The position numbers and the translations under genes were made by a program. A stretch of 64,000 bases of DNA. It comes from DAINRZ01 sp964634885. Lineage in GTDB: Bacteria; Bacteroidota; Ignavibacteria; Kapaibacteriales; UBA2268. Positions within the stretch are counted from its first letter, which is position 1. The number at the start of each line of letters is the position of its first letter. Below are positions 55,064 to 64,000 of the stretch, one piece after another. Below the pieces are notes generated by a model. It worked only from the letters and a program-made list of their open reading frames with translations, was not told where the DNA came from and did no database searches. The stretch lies in contig CAZWLN010000009.1 of the NCBI GenBank assembly GCA_964634885.1, positions 1-64,000 of the forward strand. The letters run 5' to 3'.

Positions 55064-58000
55064 TTATTTTCCTATGCTATTAATTGTTAACCTATTGTCT
55101 TTGAGTATGGTAAAAATCTCTTCCACCATAGTTTCATTGTTGAAAATGCCTTCAACACCTTCAGTGTCCAAAGAAGTAAATGGCGATTCGTACAGTTTTT
55201 CAAGTTTAATACACCCATACATGCCGATATAGTTCTTAAGCATATTCAGAAAAGCTATTTGATTTCCTGATAGCTCTGGATGATTTGCTACAAAGCTCTC
55301 AAAATAAGAATTTACAGCTTCTGCTTCAAGACCAATAATTCTTCGTATTGCCAAATCCAGGTACCCCGCGGTGTCGGGATAGAATTCATAAAGAATATTA
55401 ATATCAACATTTGGATATTTTGTGAGAACAAGGGAAACAAGTGAGTTAAGCTCATCCTGAGTAACAAAGGCGCCTTTTTTAATCTTTTGTAAAACAACGC
55501 TTTCATTGAACATCTGACAGAGAGCTTTTTCCACCCTTTCTTTATATTTAATCATTTCCATACCCGGCATTTTGGGTATGTATTCCTCATGTTTAACCTT
55601 ATCGGGATTCTCTGTAATATCGATTGTTTTCGATTCGCTTATTAGTGGTACTTCAGACTCTTTGAACTGCATCAATCCACGCAATTCTTTTCTGATTTCT
55701 TCCAGATTGTTAAATTGTATCGTATCCCAATATTCAGCACTCAATACTTTTTTAATTACATCAGATTTTGTTCTTACCTGGTATAAATTCCTTTGTAGTA
55801 ATGAAACTTCATTTATGATATCATCTCTGAAACTCTCAAACAAATTTGTATTTAGAATGAATTCTGTTTGTGATTGAGTAAGAAGAATATCAAACTTTAC
55901 TGCTTCAATATGGCCAGCGATATTAATCCACCTCATCAATGGAGCTATTTCATTCTTTAAAATATTAATAGTAGACTGATCGAATCGTTCAATTACACCA
56001 TCTTGCTTCATCAGGTTGACTTCTCTCCACCTATCTTTGACGGCAATAGATTTCAACGAATCCAGTGTATTAATATCTTTTTTAATGAGATCGACAATAT
56101 ATTTGAATTCATCTTGTTGAAACTTTTCAAGTGCGGTTTCGGCAAGTTTAATTCTCTGCAAAAACAATCTCTGGGATAAAGACATTGAGTCACTCACTTC
56201 TGCCGGTTTACAATTCAGATCGAACCATTCAAAATTGCCCCAGTGGTCGAAAATTCTGAATTTTGTTTTATCAACCCCAAGCCCTAATAAATTAGGGCAT
56301 AGCCTTGTCCCTCTTCCAATCATCTGCCAGAATTTGACGTATGATTTGATGGGTTTTGCAAATACAAGATTGACGACTTCAGGAATATCAATCCCGGTAT
56401 CGAGCATATCTACCGATATGGCTATGGACAGCAAATTGTTATTGCCTTTACCTTTGAAATCATCAATTAATTGTTCTGCTCGTGGGTCATAGTTATCTAT
56501 AACCTGACAAAATTTACCGCCATACTGAGGAAACATTTCATTGAACAGGCTTTGCAATTGAAGAGCGTGTTTATGGCTCCGTGCGAAAATTATTGTTTTA
56601 CCCGGGAGACTATCGGTCGCATCTTTAATTCCTTTCTCCATCAGATTTCTTATAATCTCACGGTTTGTATCTTTGTTGTATATAAATTTGTCTATATCAT
56701 TAGAAGTATAATCGAATTCTTCAGCATTGGCAACCTGGTCTTCGAGTTCTTTTTTTTGCTCGATGGTCAAATTGGCGTACTTTATACCTTCTCTTAAAAA
56801 TTCAGTGGTATGATTAAACACTTCAAATGGCACCAAATATCCTTCTTTGACAGCCGTTTCATAATCGTAATTTGCAGTGGGGTCTTGATTGTCGCAATTA
56901 AACATAGAAAAAGTATTTCTGGCAATCAGGTCGACAGGAGTAGCAGTTAACCCAATTTGATAGGAATCGAAGTAATCGAAAATATCCTTATAAACATTAT
57001 AAATACTTCTGTGAGATTCATCGGCAATAATTAAATCGAAGAAACCAACATCAAAAGTATCATAATACTTCAACATGGCTGGGTAGGTCGATAAATAAAT
57101 TCTTTTATCTCTATTTTTATAGGTTCTGCTATTTACAGTTGTCAGCGGAGTTGAAGGGATAAAATCGGTGAAAGCATTCTTGGCTTGTTTCCTCAATTCC
57201 CTTCTGTCGCATAGAAATAGAATTCTCTTAACCCAGTTCCCTTTCAATAGAGTGTCGCAAAGTGAAACGGCGACTCTTGTCTTACCAGTACCTGTGGCTT
57301 GAACAATAAGCGATTTTCTATTTTTCTGAGCGAACTTTTCAATAACTCTTTTTTGTGCTTCCATTTGATAGAGCCTGTTAGCTATTGAAGGATTTGCTTC
57401 CAGATTGAGACTGTCTGTTCTGTTTTCCCTTTTAAAATGTAGGTATGTCAAACTATCTTTTGAATAAAACCCATGGATTTTTCTTGGTGGTTCGTTCTCT
57501 TTATCATTCCAAATATAAATATCAAACCCATTGGTATAAAATATTACAGGTCTTTTCCCAAACTTTCTTTCAATAGCATCAGCATAGAGTGTAGCTTGTT
57601 TTTTACCAATGTCAGGGTCTTTTGAGGTTTTTTTTGCTTCGATTACTGCCAATGGCTTGCCATCGTCACCAATGAGTACATAATCAACGAACCCTTTCCC
57701 AGTTTCCGTTGGCTGTCCGTCAACTTCATATTCTATTTCAATATCGGAATTTTCCGATGAACCATCATTAAATGCCCACCCTGCAATAGAAAGTTGTTTG
57801 TCGATAAGGAATTGTCTTGTTTGCTCTTCATTCAGATCGAGTAAAACAGCAACTGATTTGCCTTTATTTTTAATTGTTTCGCTCTCAATATCGGTTAAAG
57901 GTGTTATACTGGCTTTTTCTTCCTTTTTATTTAAATTTTGAATTAGTTGTTCAATGATTAATTCTTTTTTATTTAACTCTGCCTGCAATTTTGGCTTATT

Positions 58001-58438
58001 AATATCAGCCATTGATTTTGTTTTATCAGGCAAAATGAAACTATTTATATTCTGGGGCTCGGTCTGATAAAATACTATCATTAGCCACTTAGAAATAATA
58101 TATGCAATATTAAGAAGCTTTTTGGCTTCTGTTTCATTTACCGATTCACCATGAGCCGCTTTATTTCCGGACAATCTCAGAAGGTGAAGATTTGATATAA
58201 TAGAACTCTGAATTTGTTCATTTTTGTTTAGAGCCTCTAATAAGGAGAAAAGATTTTTTTCTTCTAAATACTCCAATTTCAAATTATTGTATAGAACCCT
58301 TACATACTTTTCTGCAAAAGTTCTTAATTTAATAGCAGTTACAGATGAATCCAGAAGCAGATACTGTTCAGCCAATTCTCCCAGAGCTGATAATTCTGGG
58401 AGTTTTTCTTTTAAAAAAATAAAATTGTTGTCTGCCAT
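55064..58438 (-). CDS. hsdR: Type I restriction enzyme subunit R
   Basis: A 1,124-residue translocase/nuclease, first gene of the operon. An N-terminal helical region (LRTFAEKYVRVLYNNLKLEY…SGNKAAHGE, ~35–100) resembles DUF4145. A PD-(D/E)xK nuclease follows (VDYVLIGDDGKPLAVIEAKK, ~250–270). The SF2 helicase has Walker A ATGTGKT (~385), DESH (~474), GLTATP and MIGRGTRLCP. The C-terminal part is of the EcoEI/HsdR type. It cuts unmethylated DNA after ATP-driven translocation. ATG 58438 is preceded by AAGGGA at 5 bp. A sigma-54-like element lies 35 bp upstream, which is unusual for hsd genes. Confidence 0.96.
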   Translation of the reverse strand: MADNNFIFLKEKLPELSALGELAEQYLLLDSSVTAIKLRTFAEKYVRVLYNNLKLEYLEEKNLFSLLEALNKNEQIQSSIISNLHLLRLSGNKAAHGESVNETEAKKLLNIAYIISKWLMIVFYQTEPQNINSFILPDKTKSMADINKPKLQAELNKKELIIEQLIQNLNKKEEKASITPLTDIESETIKNKGKSVAVLLDLNEEQTRQFLIDKQLSIAGWAFNDGSSENSDIEIEYEVDGQPTETGKGFVDYVLIGDDGKPLAVIEAKKTSKDPDIGKKQATLYADAIERKFGKRPVIFYTNGFDIYIWNDKENEPPRKIHGFYSKDSLTYLHFKRENRTDSLNLEANPSIANRLYQMEAQKRVIEKFAQKNRKSLIVQATGTGKTRVAVSLCDTLLKGNWVKRILFLCDRRELRKQAKNAFTDFIPSTPLTTVNSRTYKNRDKRIYLSTYPAMLKYYDTFDVGFFDLIIADESHRSIYNVYKDIFDYFDSYQIGLTATPVDLIARNTFSMFNCDNQDPTANYDYETAVKEGYLVPFEVFNHTTEFLREGIKYANLTIEQKKELEDQVANAEEFDYTSNDIDKFIYNKDTNREIIRNLMEKGIKDATDSLPGKTIIFARSHKHALQLQSLFNEMFPQYGGKFCQVIDNYDPRAEQLIDDFKGKGNNNLLSIAISVDMLDTGIDIPEVVNLVFAKPIKSYVKFWQMIGRGTRLCPNLLGLGVDKTKFRIFDHWGNFEWFDLNCKPAEVSDSMSLSQRLFLQRIKLAETALEKFQQDEFKYIVDLIKKDINTLDSLKSIAVKDRWREVNLMKQDGVIERFDQSTINILKNEIAPLMRWINIAGHIEAVKFDILLTQSQTEFILNTNLFESFRDDIINEVSLLQRNLYQVRTKSDVIKKVLSAEYWDTIQFNNLEEIRKELRGLMQFKESEVPLISESKTIDITENPDKVKHEEYIPKMPGMEMIKYKERVEKALCQMFNESVVLQKIKKGAFVTQDELNSLVSLVLTKYPNVDINILYEFYPDTAGYLDLAIRRIIGLEAEAVNSYFESFVANHPELSGNQIAFLNMLKNYIGMYGCIKLEKLYESPFTSLDTEGVEGIFNNETMVEEIFTILKDNRLTINSIGK

Positions 58439-58472
58439 TTAATCCCTTTTTTTTACAATCCATTTAAGGTAT

Positions 58473-58488
58473 TACAATTGGTATGCCA
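58473..58488 (-). promoter_or_regulatory. Candidate sigma-54 (−24/−12) promoter of the hsdR operon
   Basis: On the minus strand the sequence reads TGGCAT-N5-TTGTA against the consensus TGGCAC-N5-TTGCW. The −24 GG is kept and spacing is exact; the −12 GC reads GT. It lies 35 bp before the hsdR ATG, leaving room for a start site near 58463 and a ribosome site. The operon encodes a sigma-54 activator. Confidence 0.45.
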
Positions 58489-58602
58489 GAAAAACATACT
58501 CTGGATTTTATATAATTGTTATATTATCATAACCATTACGATATCAATCATATACCTGCAAATTACAATTTATTTTTACATTTTTTTAAAATATTCTTTC
58601 AA

Positions 58603-58638
58603 GTAACGTTCGATACTATTCACAGTAACAAACGTTAC
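58603..58638. promoter_or_regulatory. Dyad repeats, candidate activator-binding (UAS) sites
   Basis: GTAAC (58625–58629) and GTTAC (58634–58638) form a perfect 5-bp inverted repeat with a 4-bp spacer. GTAACGTT (58603–58610) and AACGTTAC (58631–58638) form a second, wider inverted repeat sharing one arm. They lie about 115–150 bp upstream of the −24 element, the usual distance for enhancer sites of AAA+ activators. Confidence 0.45.
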
Positions 58639-58649
58639 CAGTCGATGCA

Positions 58650-59135
58650 AAAATACTAATATAAAATTATTCATATTCAAAAAAAAGAAGATGCTTAACT
58701 AGCATTACCAGTCCAATAACTAATATCCCCTTATGGTGAAAATTGGACTTCCATCATAATGAAATATTGTTGATTACCATATCAAAATTGACCGTAACAA
58801 TACAGTTATATTGATGAAGTATTCTCCCCCCCAGAATATTGGACACAAAGTATAGTTATTTTATGTCCAAGTTTCAAATTCGAGTGTAGCAGCATAAATA
58901 TTATTACTACACTTGTTATCAGTATGTTGTTAATAATACTATATCCAATAGTAATGTAGAGCTTATCGATGCTCTTTCCGCCGTCTTATAAAAAATAGGA
59001 AACGAAAAGAGTATCATCAAATCAATACATATTAACCATCGGTCATATTCATACTCATGTTGTCGGTTCCGTATTAAGCCTGGTACCGCTTTAAGTAATC
59101 ATTTATTTATATATCTTACCATACCATTGCTCAGG
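58650..59135. other. AT-rich intergenic region with several inverted repeats
   Basis: No gene is seen in this part of the ~700-bp gap between hsdR and the giant WD40 gene. Three perfect inverted repeats stand out: AGTCCAAT 58710–58717 with ATTGGACT 58742–58749; TTGGACA 58839–58845 with TGTCCAA 58864–58870; and AGTGTAG 58883–58889 with CTACACT 58907–58913. The recurring GTCCAA/TTGGAC word suggests either regulatory sites or the remains of a small mobile element. No T tract follows these stems. Confidence 0.45.
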
Positions 59136-62100
59136 TTACTTTACTATTACAAAGCTCTTACTGATCAATTGTGTCGGAGTTCTCAGTATCACATAATACA
59201 TACCAGACTCAAGAGTATCGGTATTAAATTGCATCGATGACTCTCCCGGCTTCGGTATACCCGAAAATAGTGTCTTGATTTCCTGAGCAGTCGAATTGAA
59301 CAATTTAATAGTGGTGTAGCCTTCTTCAAGAATGTTATAGTCAACTGTTACCTTTTCATTTGCCGGATTAGGAGTAATGCTTGTGATGCTTACCTTATTT
59401 TCAGAAGCAGTTACGAGCCTGGAGCCGCCTTCTCGGCATATTTCGAGCCTGATTAAACCATTATTCGTTTTGTAAATAAAACCTTTTGCCAAGCCCAAAA
59501 TGCTTGTCGAATCGAGATTGAAAGCTATTGTTGTTGAATCCCTGTCACCGAGGCCTATTTCAAAAGGTATGTAGATTTTATCTCCCAGGAATATGTTCTT
59601 TGGTAAGAATAGACTTAGCTTCTTACCGAAATAATTTGTCTCATTGAAGTGTTGACCGGCTCGAACAACACCGCTAATATCATGATCTGACATTATTGTT
59701 GCATTGAATGAAACCTCCGTATTTATTCCGTCAGATACATCATACAAATCTTTGACAGGCATAGAAAGGTAAAACGGTACTTGCACTATATCCCCTGGCT
59801 TTGCGGTAATCGTATCAGACTTCAGTACAATCTCATAGAGCTTGTCTAACAAGGAGAATACTGCAATGCTGTCCTGTGTATTGCATTGCTTAGTGAAAAT
59901 ATAGGAGCCTTTGAAACTAATATCTTCGCCAACAAATTGAACAGTAACATCTGAACTGCCACCAGCCGGTGTAGGATTGGGTTCAATTTTGCTAATAACA
60001 AACCTTGTATCGTTAAATTTAACTGGTGGATTGGGCCAATAAAGAGCTGTGTTGCCATAATTGCTTATCTTGCACTGAACCTGCCTCTGTTCACCGGTTT
60101 TGACGTCGTAAGCCAAAACAGAATCGGGGGTTACCTCCCAATCATAGACAAGGTAATTGCCGCAAATACTCATTTCCTTAGGCGAATCGGGGGAATTGTA
60201 ATAAATCATCAGTTTACTGCACACTTTGCCGGTATCGACAGGAGTGAAGCGGATTGTCAGTTTCTTATCTTCGTGGCTTTTCAGGACGAATGGATAGGAC
60301 AGGTTGTCACTGATTCTAAAGATATTATCATTCGGAGAAAACACCAGCGAATCAATACGAGCATCTGTTTTTTGGTAATTGACAATCGTTGTGAATGACT
60401 GCTCTTTGTAATCGGTTGTGTCGCACGGTTTCACCAATTCTATAGTCTGGCCGTAACCTGCCTGGAGTTCGCACTTGACGCCTTCGCCCTGGAATGTCAC
60501 TATCTCGGGAGAGCTTATACCTTTGTGATAAAAAGCATACTGGCAGGTGCTTATTCCCTGCTGGACTGGTTTGTACTCTATCCTGATATTGTGCGTATCT
60601 CCGGCTGCTATTACAAAGCTCCCGCCGCCTGAGACTATCTCAAACTGGGCATCATCGGGGCCGAGTTCAACTGTCGAGTCAATTTGAGAGTCCGAAGCTC
60701 CCCTGTTGTAGAGTACTGCCGCTAAGGTGTCAACTTTTTCGCCGAGGCAGACATTGATGAAATTATATGCCGGGGTTATGTTTTGGATGTTGCAGTCAAG
60801 GGCTTCTCCGGTTATATCTTTAGGAATAACGCCATAATTGCTGTAAATATTAATTTGTGCAGTTTTGATGCCCGGAGTCTTAGGCTGGAAGCTGAATTTC
60901 ACTTTCAGCTTTTCTTTTGGCTTCAGTGTAACCGGCAATGTTTGATGGACAAGTTCAAAGTCAGCCGCATCAATCCCGGAAATTCCTATTGAATCAATCC
61001 TTACATCGAAAACATCATTGTTAACAATGTAATTATCAATTATCTTCTCTTTTGGTTCTGTCCAGTTGGCGCAGTGCTGGAGCATATCTACATCACTTGT
61101 CGTAATCTTTGGGAGAATGATTGAGAACAGGGTGTCGGACTTGTCAAGGTTTTCTATGTCTTTAACCCTGAAAATCCTAATTGTACCGTCCTCACCTCCA
61201 CCTGCAATCCAGTTACTGTTTGGATGCCATGATATATAAACTCTCCAATAATGAAATGGACTTATAAACTTAATATATTTATAACTAATTGCATCAATTA
61301 TTTGAATATTACCATCACTTCCACCTATAAATTTCCCATCAGGACTATAGGCTATTGAATATCCTGAATATCCTGGAAAATCTAAATGTGTAAGTATTAA
61401 TCCTGATTCCGTATCCCAAATAGTAATTCCAGTATGCCAACCTCCACCTGCAACTTTATTCCCGTCGGGACTCCAGGCTACTGAATTAACATCATCATCA
61501 TGTCCGATTAATGTCATTAGTTCGGTACCTGTTTTTGCATCCCAGATTATTATTGTCGAATCATAACTTCCGCTGGCAATTCTACTGCCGTCGGGACTCC
61601 AGGCTACTGAATTTACATAACGATCATGTCCCGTTAATGTCATTAGTTCAGCGCCTGTATTTGCATCCCAGATTTTTATTGTCCCTTCATAACCTGCGCC
61701 TGCTATTATTCTACTACCATCGGGGCTCCAGGCGATAGAATTTACCCAATCATTATGTCCTGATAGTGTCATTATTTCGGTACCTATTTTTGCATCCCAG
61801 ATTTTTATTGTCTCCCTACTTCCACTTGCTATTCTACAGCCGTCGGGACTCCATGTTACTGAAATATCATAACCATGATGTCCCGTGAATGTCATTAGTT
61901 CGGTACCTGTTTTTGCATCCCAGATTTTTATTTCCGAAAAACTTCTACTTGCTATTCTACTGCCGTCGGGACTCCATGCTACTGAATTAACCCAATCATT
62001 ATGTCCCATTAATGTTATTAGTTCGGTACCTGTTTTTGCATCCCAGATTTTTATTGTTTCATCACCACTACCACTTGCTATTCTACCGTTGTCAGGACTC

Positions 62101-64000
62101 CAGGCTAATGAATTTACATAACGATCATGTCCCGTTAATGTCATTAGTTCGTTGCCTGTTTTTGCATCCCAAATTTTTATTCTTGCATCATCACTACCGC
62201 TTGCTATTCTACTGCCGTCGGGACTCCAGGCTACTGAATTAACATCATCATTATGTCCTATTAATGTCATGATTTCCGTGCCAGTTTTTGCATCCCAGAT
62301 TTTTATTGTTTCATCATCACATCCACTTGCTATTCTACTGCCGTCGGGACTCCAGGCTACTGAATTAACCCAATCATCATGTCCCATTAAGGTCATGATT
62401 TCCGTACCTGTTTTTGCATCCCAGATTTTAACTGTAGAATCATAACTACCGCTTGCTATTCTACTGCCGTCGGAACTCCAGGCTACTGAACAAACATTAC
62501 TATTATGTCCCTTTAATGTCATTAGTTCGGCGCCAGTTTTTGCATCCCAGATTTTTATTGTCTCCCTACTTCCACTTGCTATTCTACTGCAGTCAGGACT
62601 CCAGGCTACTGAAAATTCATTACCATATATATCATTTAATGTGATTATTTCACTACCTGTTTTTGCATCCCAGATTTTTATTGTCTCATAACTTCCGCTG
62701 GCTATTCTACTGCCGTCGGGACTCCAGGCTACTGATCTAATTTCATAATCATGACCGCAAAGAGTGTCTATTACCTTAGCCGTACTTAAGTCCCAGATAT
62801 AAAGGCAGTCTGAACCACCTGCGCTTACTAATTTTGTACCGTCAGGGCTAATATCTATACATTTAACAATGCCATAACCAAATATCTTTCCATCAACAAG
62901 CTTTTGTGGGTTGTCGTCCTTGTACACTTTAATAAGGCAACTGTCGGACTGCAGGTAAGGCAGCTTCCAGGTGTAGTGCAAACCGCTTGCCGCGTTGGTA
63001 ATCAGCTCCCAGGTTTTACCCCCGTCGAGGCTGTATTCTATTGACACAGTGTCGTCCATCCTGCCTTCCCAGTAAATGGTAGTGTCGGTTCCGGCAAGCA
63101 GCTTTTCGAACCCGTTTGGCGATTCAACGATTATACTGTCCGATGCGAGTGGGTCGTAACTCAGGAAAGAAACGACATGATTGCCGCAAAGTTCTTTTTC
63201 AATAATAATATTTCCGAACTCAGCCGAATCGACCTGTGGATTGTATTTTACCCGGAACGACCTTTCTTCTCCTGTTCCCAGGGTAAATGGCGTATTCGTG
63301 CTGCCGACAATGGAAAACGCAGGATTGGTTCGGGTAATATTTGTAATTGTAACAGGGTAGTACTCATTTTTCAAAGTAAAGGTAACAGTCGTATCGCCTG
63401 AACCTAAAGGTATCCTTTCGAACACAAATGAACCGGGAGATACATTAGTAACGATTCTCGATTTGGAATAGGCCCAGTACCTTAACGAAGCCTGGGCCGG
63501 CAAACTTTTAAGATTGACTGAAACATTACGGTATTCATTGCATGTAGGTTCGCTTTTCCAGATAATCTCGCATCCGGCGCCACCGCTGCAACCGGATATA
63601 CCGGCTAATTTTTTAAAAACCGACGTTGCTTCCTGAGCATTAGAGACATGGAAGTAAAACCCGTCGGTCATTGAAGTAATCGCATCGATGAACTCATTGG
63701 CCTGTCCGTTTATTATTACAACAAAAATCTTCGCTTTCAGTTCATTTGCCTTTTTAATAATTTCCTGTTCATTGCCTTCCGACATGCCGTCGGTAACCAG
63801 AATGATTCTTCTTGCATACTTTGCTCTCTCTGCCACGAGCAATGCCCCGTTCAGCGGATCGATCAGGGCCGCATCGAATTTTGTGCCCCCGTTAGCTGTT
63901 AATGATTCAAATGACTTCTTCAACTGGCTTTTGTCAGTTGAAAAATCATTGACAAGGAAGTTCTTATGGTTAAAGGCAACAATTGCACATTCGGGACCTC
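59136..64000 (-). CDS. Giant T9SS-secreted protein with VWA, 14 WD40 blades and choice-of-anchor-D modules (N-terminus beyond the window)
   Basis: The frame is open through the right edge, so the protein is partial: at least 1,620 residues are visible. N to C: most of a von Willebrand factor A domain (AIVAFNHKNF, NGGTKFDAAL with the MIDAS Thr, RRIILVTDG), a choice-of-anchor-D-like sandwich, an Ig-like module, fourteen WD40 blades (VNSVAWSPDGSRIASGS / IKIWDAKTGTE), several more choice-of-anchor-D sandwiches, a cohesin-like module and a T9SS sorting domain (SITPNPANEKVTVDYN to VIVK). The apparent TTG at 63923 is internal. The protein should be exported and surface-bound. The WD40 blades are almost identical to each other, also at DNA level. 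Confidence 0.9.
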   Translation of the reverse strand, partial: GPECAIVAFNHKNFLVNDFSTDKSQLKKSFESLTANGGTKFDAALIDPLNGALLVAERAKYARRIILVTDGMSEGNEQEIIKKANELKAKIFVVIINGQANEFIDAITSMTDGFYFHVSNAQEATSVFKKLAGISGCSGGAGCEIIWKSEPTCNEYRNVSVNLKSLPAQASLRYWAYSKSRIVTNVSPGSFVFERIPLGSGDTTVTFTLKNEYYPVTITNITRTNPAFSIVGSTNTPFTLGTGEERSFRVKYNPQVDSAEFGNIIIEKELCGNHVVSFLSYDPLASDSIIVESPNGFEKLLAGTDTTIYWEGRMDDTVSIEYSLDGGKTWELITNAASGLHYTWKLPYLQSDSCLIKVYKDDNPQKLVDGKIFGYGIVKCIDISPDGTKLVSAGGSDCLYIWDLSTAKVIDTLCGHDYEIRSVAWSPDGSRIASGSYETIKIWDAKTGSEIITLNDIYGNEFSVAWSPDCSRIASGSRETIKIWDAKTGAELMTLKGHNSNVCSVAWSSDGSRIASGSYDSTVKIWDAKTGTEIMTLMGHDDWVNSVAWSPDGSRIASGCDDETIKIWDAKTGTEIMTLIGHNDDVNSVAWSPDGSRIASGSDDARIKIWDAKTGNELMTLTGHDRYVNSLAWSPDNGRIASGSGDETIKIWDAKTGTELITLMGHNDWVNSVAWSPDGSRIASRSFSEIKIWDAKTGTELMTFTGHHGYDISVTWSPDGCRIASGSRETIKIWDAKIGTEIMTLSGHNDWVNSIAWSPDGSRIIAGAGYEGTIKIWDANTGAELMTLTGHDRYVNSVAWSPDGSRIASGSYDSTIIIWDAKTGTELMTLIGHDDDVNSVAWSPDGNKVAGGGWHTGITIWDTESGLILTHLDFPGYSGYSIAYSPDGKFIGGSDGNIQIIDAISYKYIKFISPFHYWRVYISWHPNSNWIAGGGEDGTIRIFRVKDIENLDKSDTLFSIILPKITTSDVDMLQHCANWTEPKEKIIDNYIVNNDVFDVRIDSIGISGIDAADFELVHQTLPVTLKPKEKLKVKFSFQPKTPGIKTAQINIYSNYGVIPKDITGEALDCNIQNITPAYNFINVCLGEKVDTLAAVLYNRGASDSQIDSTVELGPDDAQFEIVSGGGSFVIAAGDTHNIRIEYKPVQQGISTCQYAFYHKGISSPEIVTFQGEGVKCELQAGYGQTIELVKPCDTTDYKEQSFTTIVNYQKTDARIDSLVFSPNDNIFRISDNLSYPFVLKSHEDKKLTIRFTPVDTGKVCSKLMIYYNSPDSPKEMSICGNYLVYDWEVTPDSVLAYDVKTGEQRQVQCKISNYGNTALYWPNPPVKFNDTRFVISKIEPNPTPAGGSSDVTVQFVGEDISFKGSYIFTKQCNTQDSIAVFSLLDKLYEIVLKSDTITAKPGDIVQVPFYLSMPVKDLYDVSDGINTEVSFNATIMSDHDISGVVRAGQHFNETNYFGKKLSLFLPKNIFLGDKIYIPFEIGLGDRDSTTIAFNLDSTSILGLAKGFIYKTNNGLIRLEICREGGSRLVTASENKVSITSITPNPANEKVTVDYNILEEGYTTIKLFNSTAQEIKTLFSGIPKPGESSMQFNTDTLESGMYYVILRTPTQLISKSFVIVK
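61435..62760 (-). repeat. Tandem ~126-bp DNA repeats encoding WD40 blades
   Basis: About ten to eleven consecutive units of ~126 bp (42 codons) share near-identical blocks such as GTTTTTGCATCCCAGATT on the plus strand. Units differ mainly in the short segments that encode blade loops (for example GHDDWVNS versus GHDRYVNS). Antisense open frames in this stretch are by-products of the repeat. Confidence 0.88.

Noticed and set aside
58439..59135. Insertion sequence in the gap upstream of hsdR
   Set aside because: There is no transposase ORF, and the inverted repeats are short, internal and lack flanking target duplications.
61511..62644. Plus-strand ORFs opposite the WD40 repeats
   Set aside because: They are repetitive antisense shadows of the near-identical blade-coding units and lack ribosome binding sites.

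Overview
The window looks like a chromosome segment from the FCB group of bacteria, in the Bacteroidota/Chlorobiota–Ignavibacteria–Kapabacteria neighbourhood. The reasons are at least seven very large secreted proteins ending in a type IX secretion (T9SS/Por) C-terminal sorting domain, a DUF3109 protein, a Bacteroidota-like promoter (TAnnTTTG −7 box) and the style of the choice-of-anchor-D, SBBP and WD40 surface proteins. No rRNA, complete tRNA, CRISPR array, integrase or transposase is visible. Everything here is inferred from reading the sequence; no database search was run.

Region 1 (1–27.6 kb, moderate GC) is core-like. It holds a PLP enzyme overlapping a type I 3-dehydroquinate dehydratase (minus strand), a TPR glycosyltransferase, an ECF sigma factor followed by an anti-sigma-like protein with a beta-barrel-like tail and a lipoprotein, two tandem ~1,430-residue IgGFc-binding/choice-of-anchor-D T9SS proteins, a RelA-type (p)ppGpp synthetase whose hydrolase site is lost, a minus-strand block DUF3109–rpoN–pyrD-like, and two further T9SS proteins (a BNR/sialidase-like protein and a 14-blade WD40 protein).

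Region 2 starts at about 27.7 kb. A bidirectional terminator is followed by the 3' half of a tRNA-Thr(CGT) gene on the minus strand, cut exactly at the anticodon loop. Beyond this point the DNA becomes visibly AT-rich. This is the expected signature of one end of an integrated island. From 28.1 to 46.9 kb seven plus-strand genes are packed head to tail: a 2,155-residue RHS/YD-repeat protein with a lipase-type N-terminal domain, three tandem beta-helix proteins that share near-identical ends but different centres, an Ig-repeat T9SS protein, an SBBP-propeller T9SS protein and an OmpA-like outer-membrane protein. This looks like a surface-display locus.

Region 3 (58.4 down to 47.0 kb, minus strand) is the most interesting part: eight genes with overlaps or gaps of at most 11 bp. 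In transcription order they are hsdR, hsdM, a uracil-DNA-glycosylase-fold-like protein, hsdS, a three-TM protein, a DUF3696-type AAA ATPase, an unknown Cys-cluster protein, and a CARF–AAA+–HTH sigma-54 activator of the RtcR type. A sigma-54-like −24/−12 element lies 35 bp upstream of hsdR, with a GTAAC-N4-GTTAC dyad about 140 bp further up. I infer a signal-inducible restriction-modification/defence operon that encodes its own sigma-54 activator; the rpoN gene needed for this is also in the window.

Region 4 (59.1–64 kb, minus strand) is the 3' part of another giant T9SS protein (VWA domain, 14 WD40 blades encoded by near-identical 126-bp DNA repeats, choice-of-anchor-D modules) that runs off the right edge.
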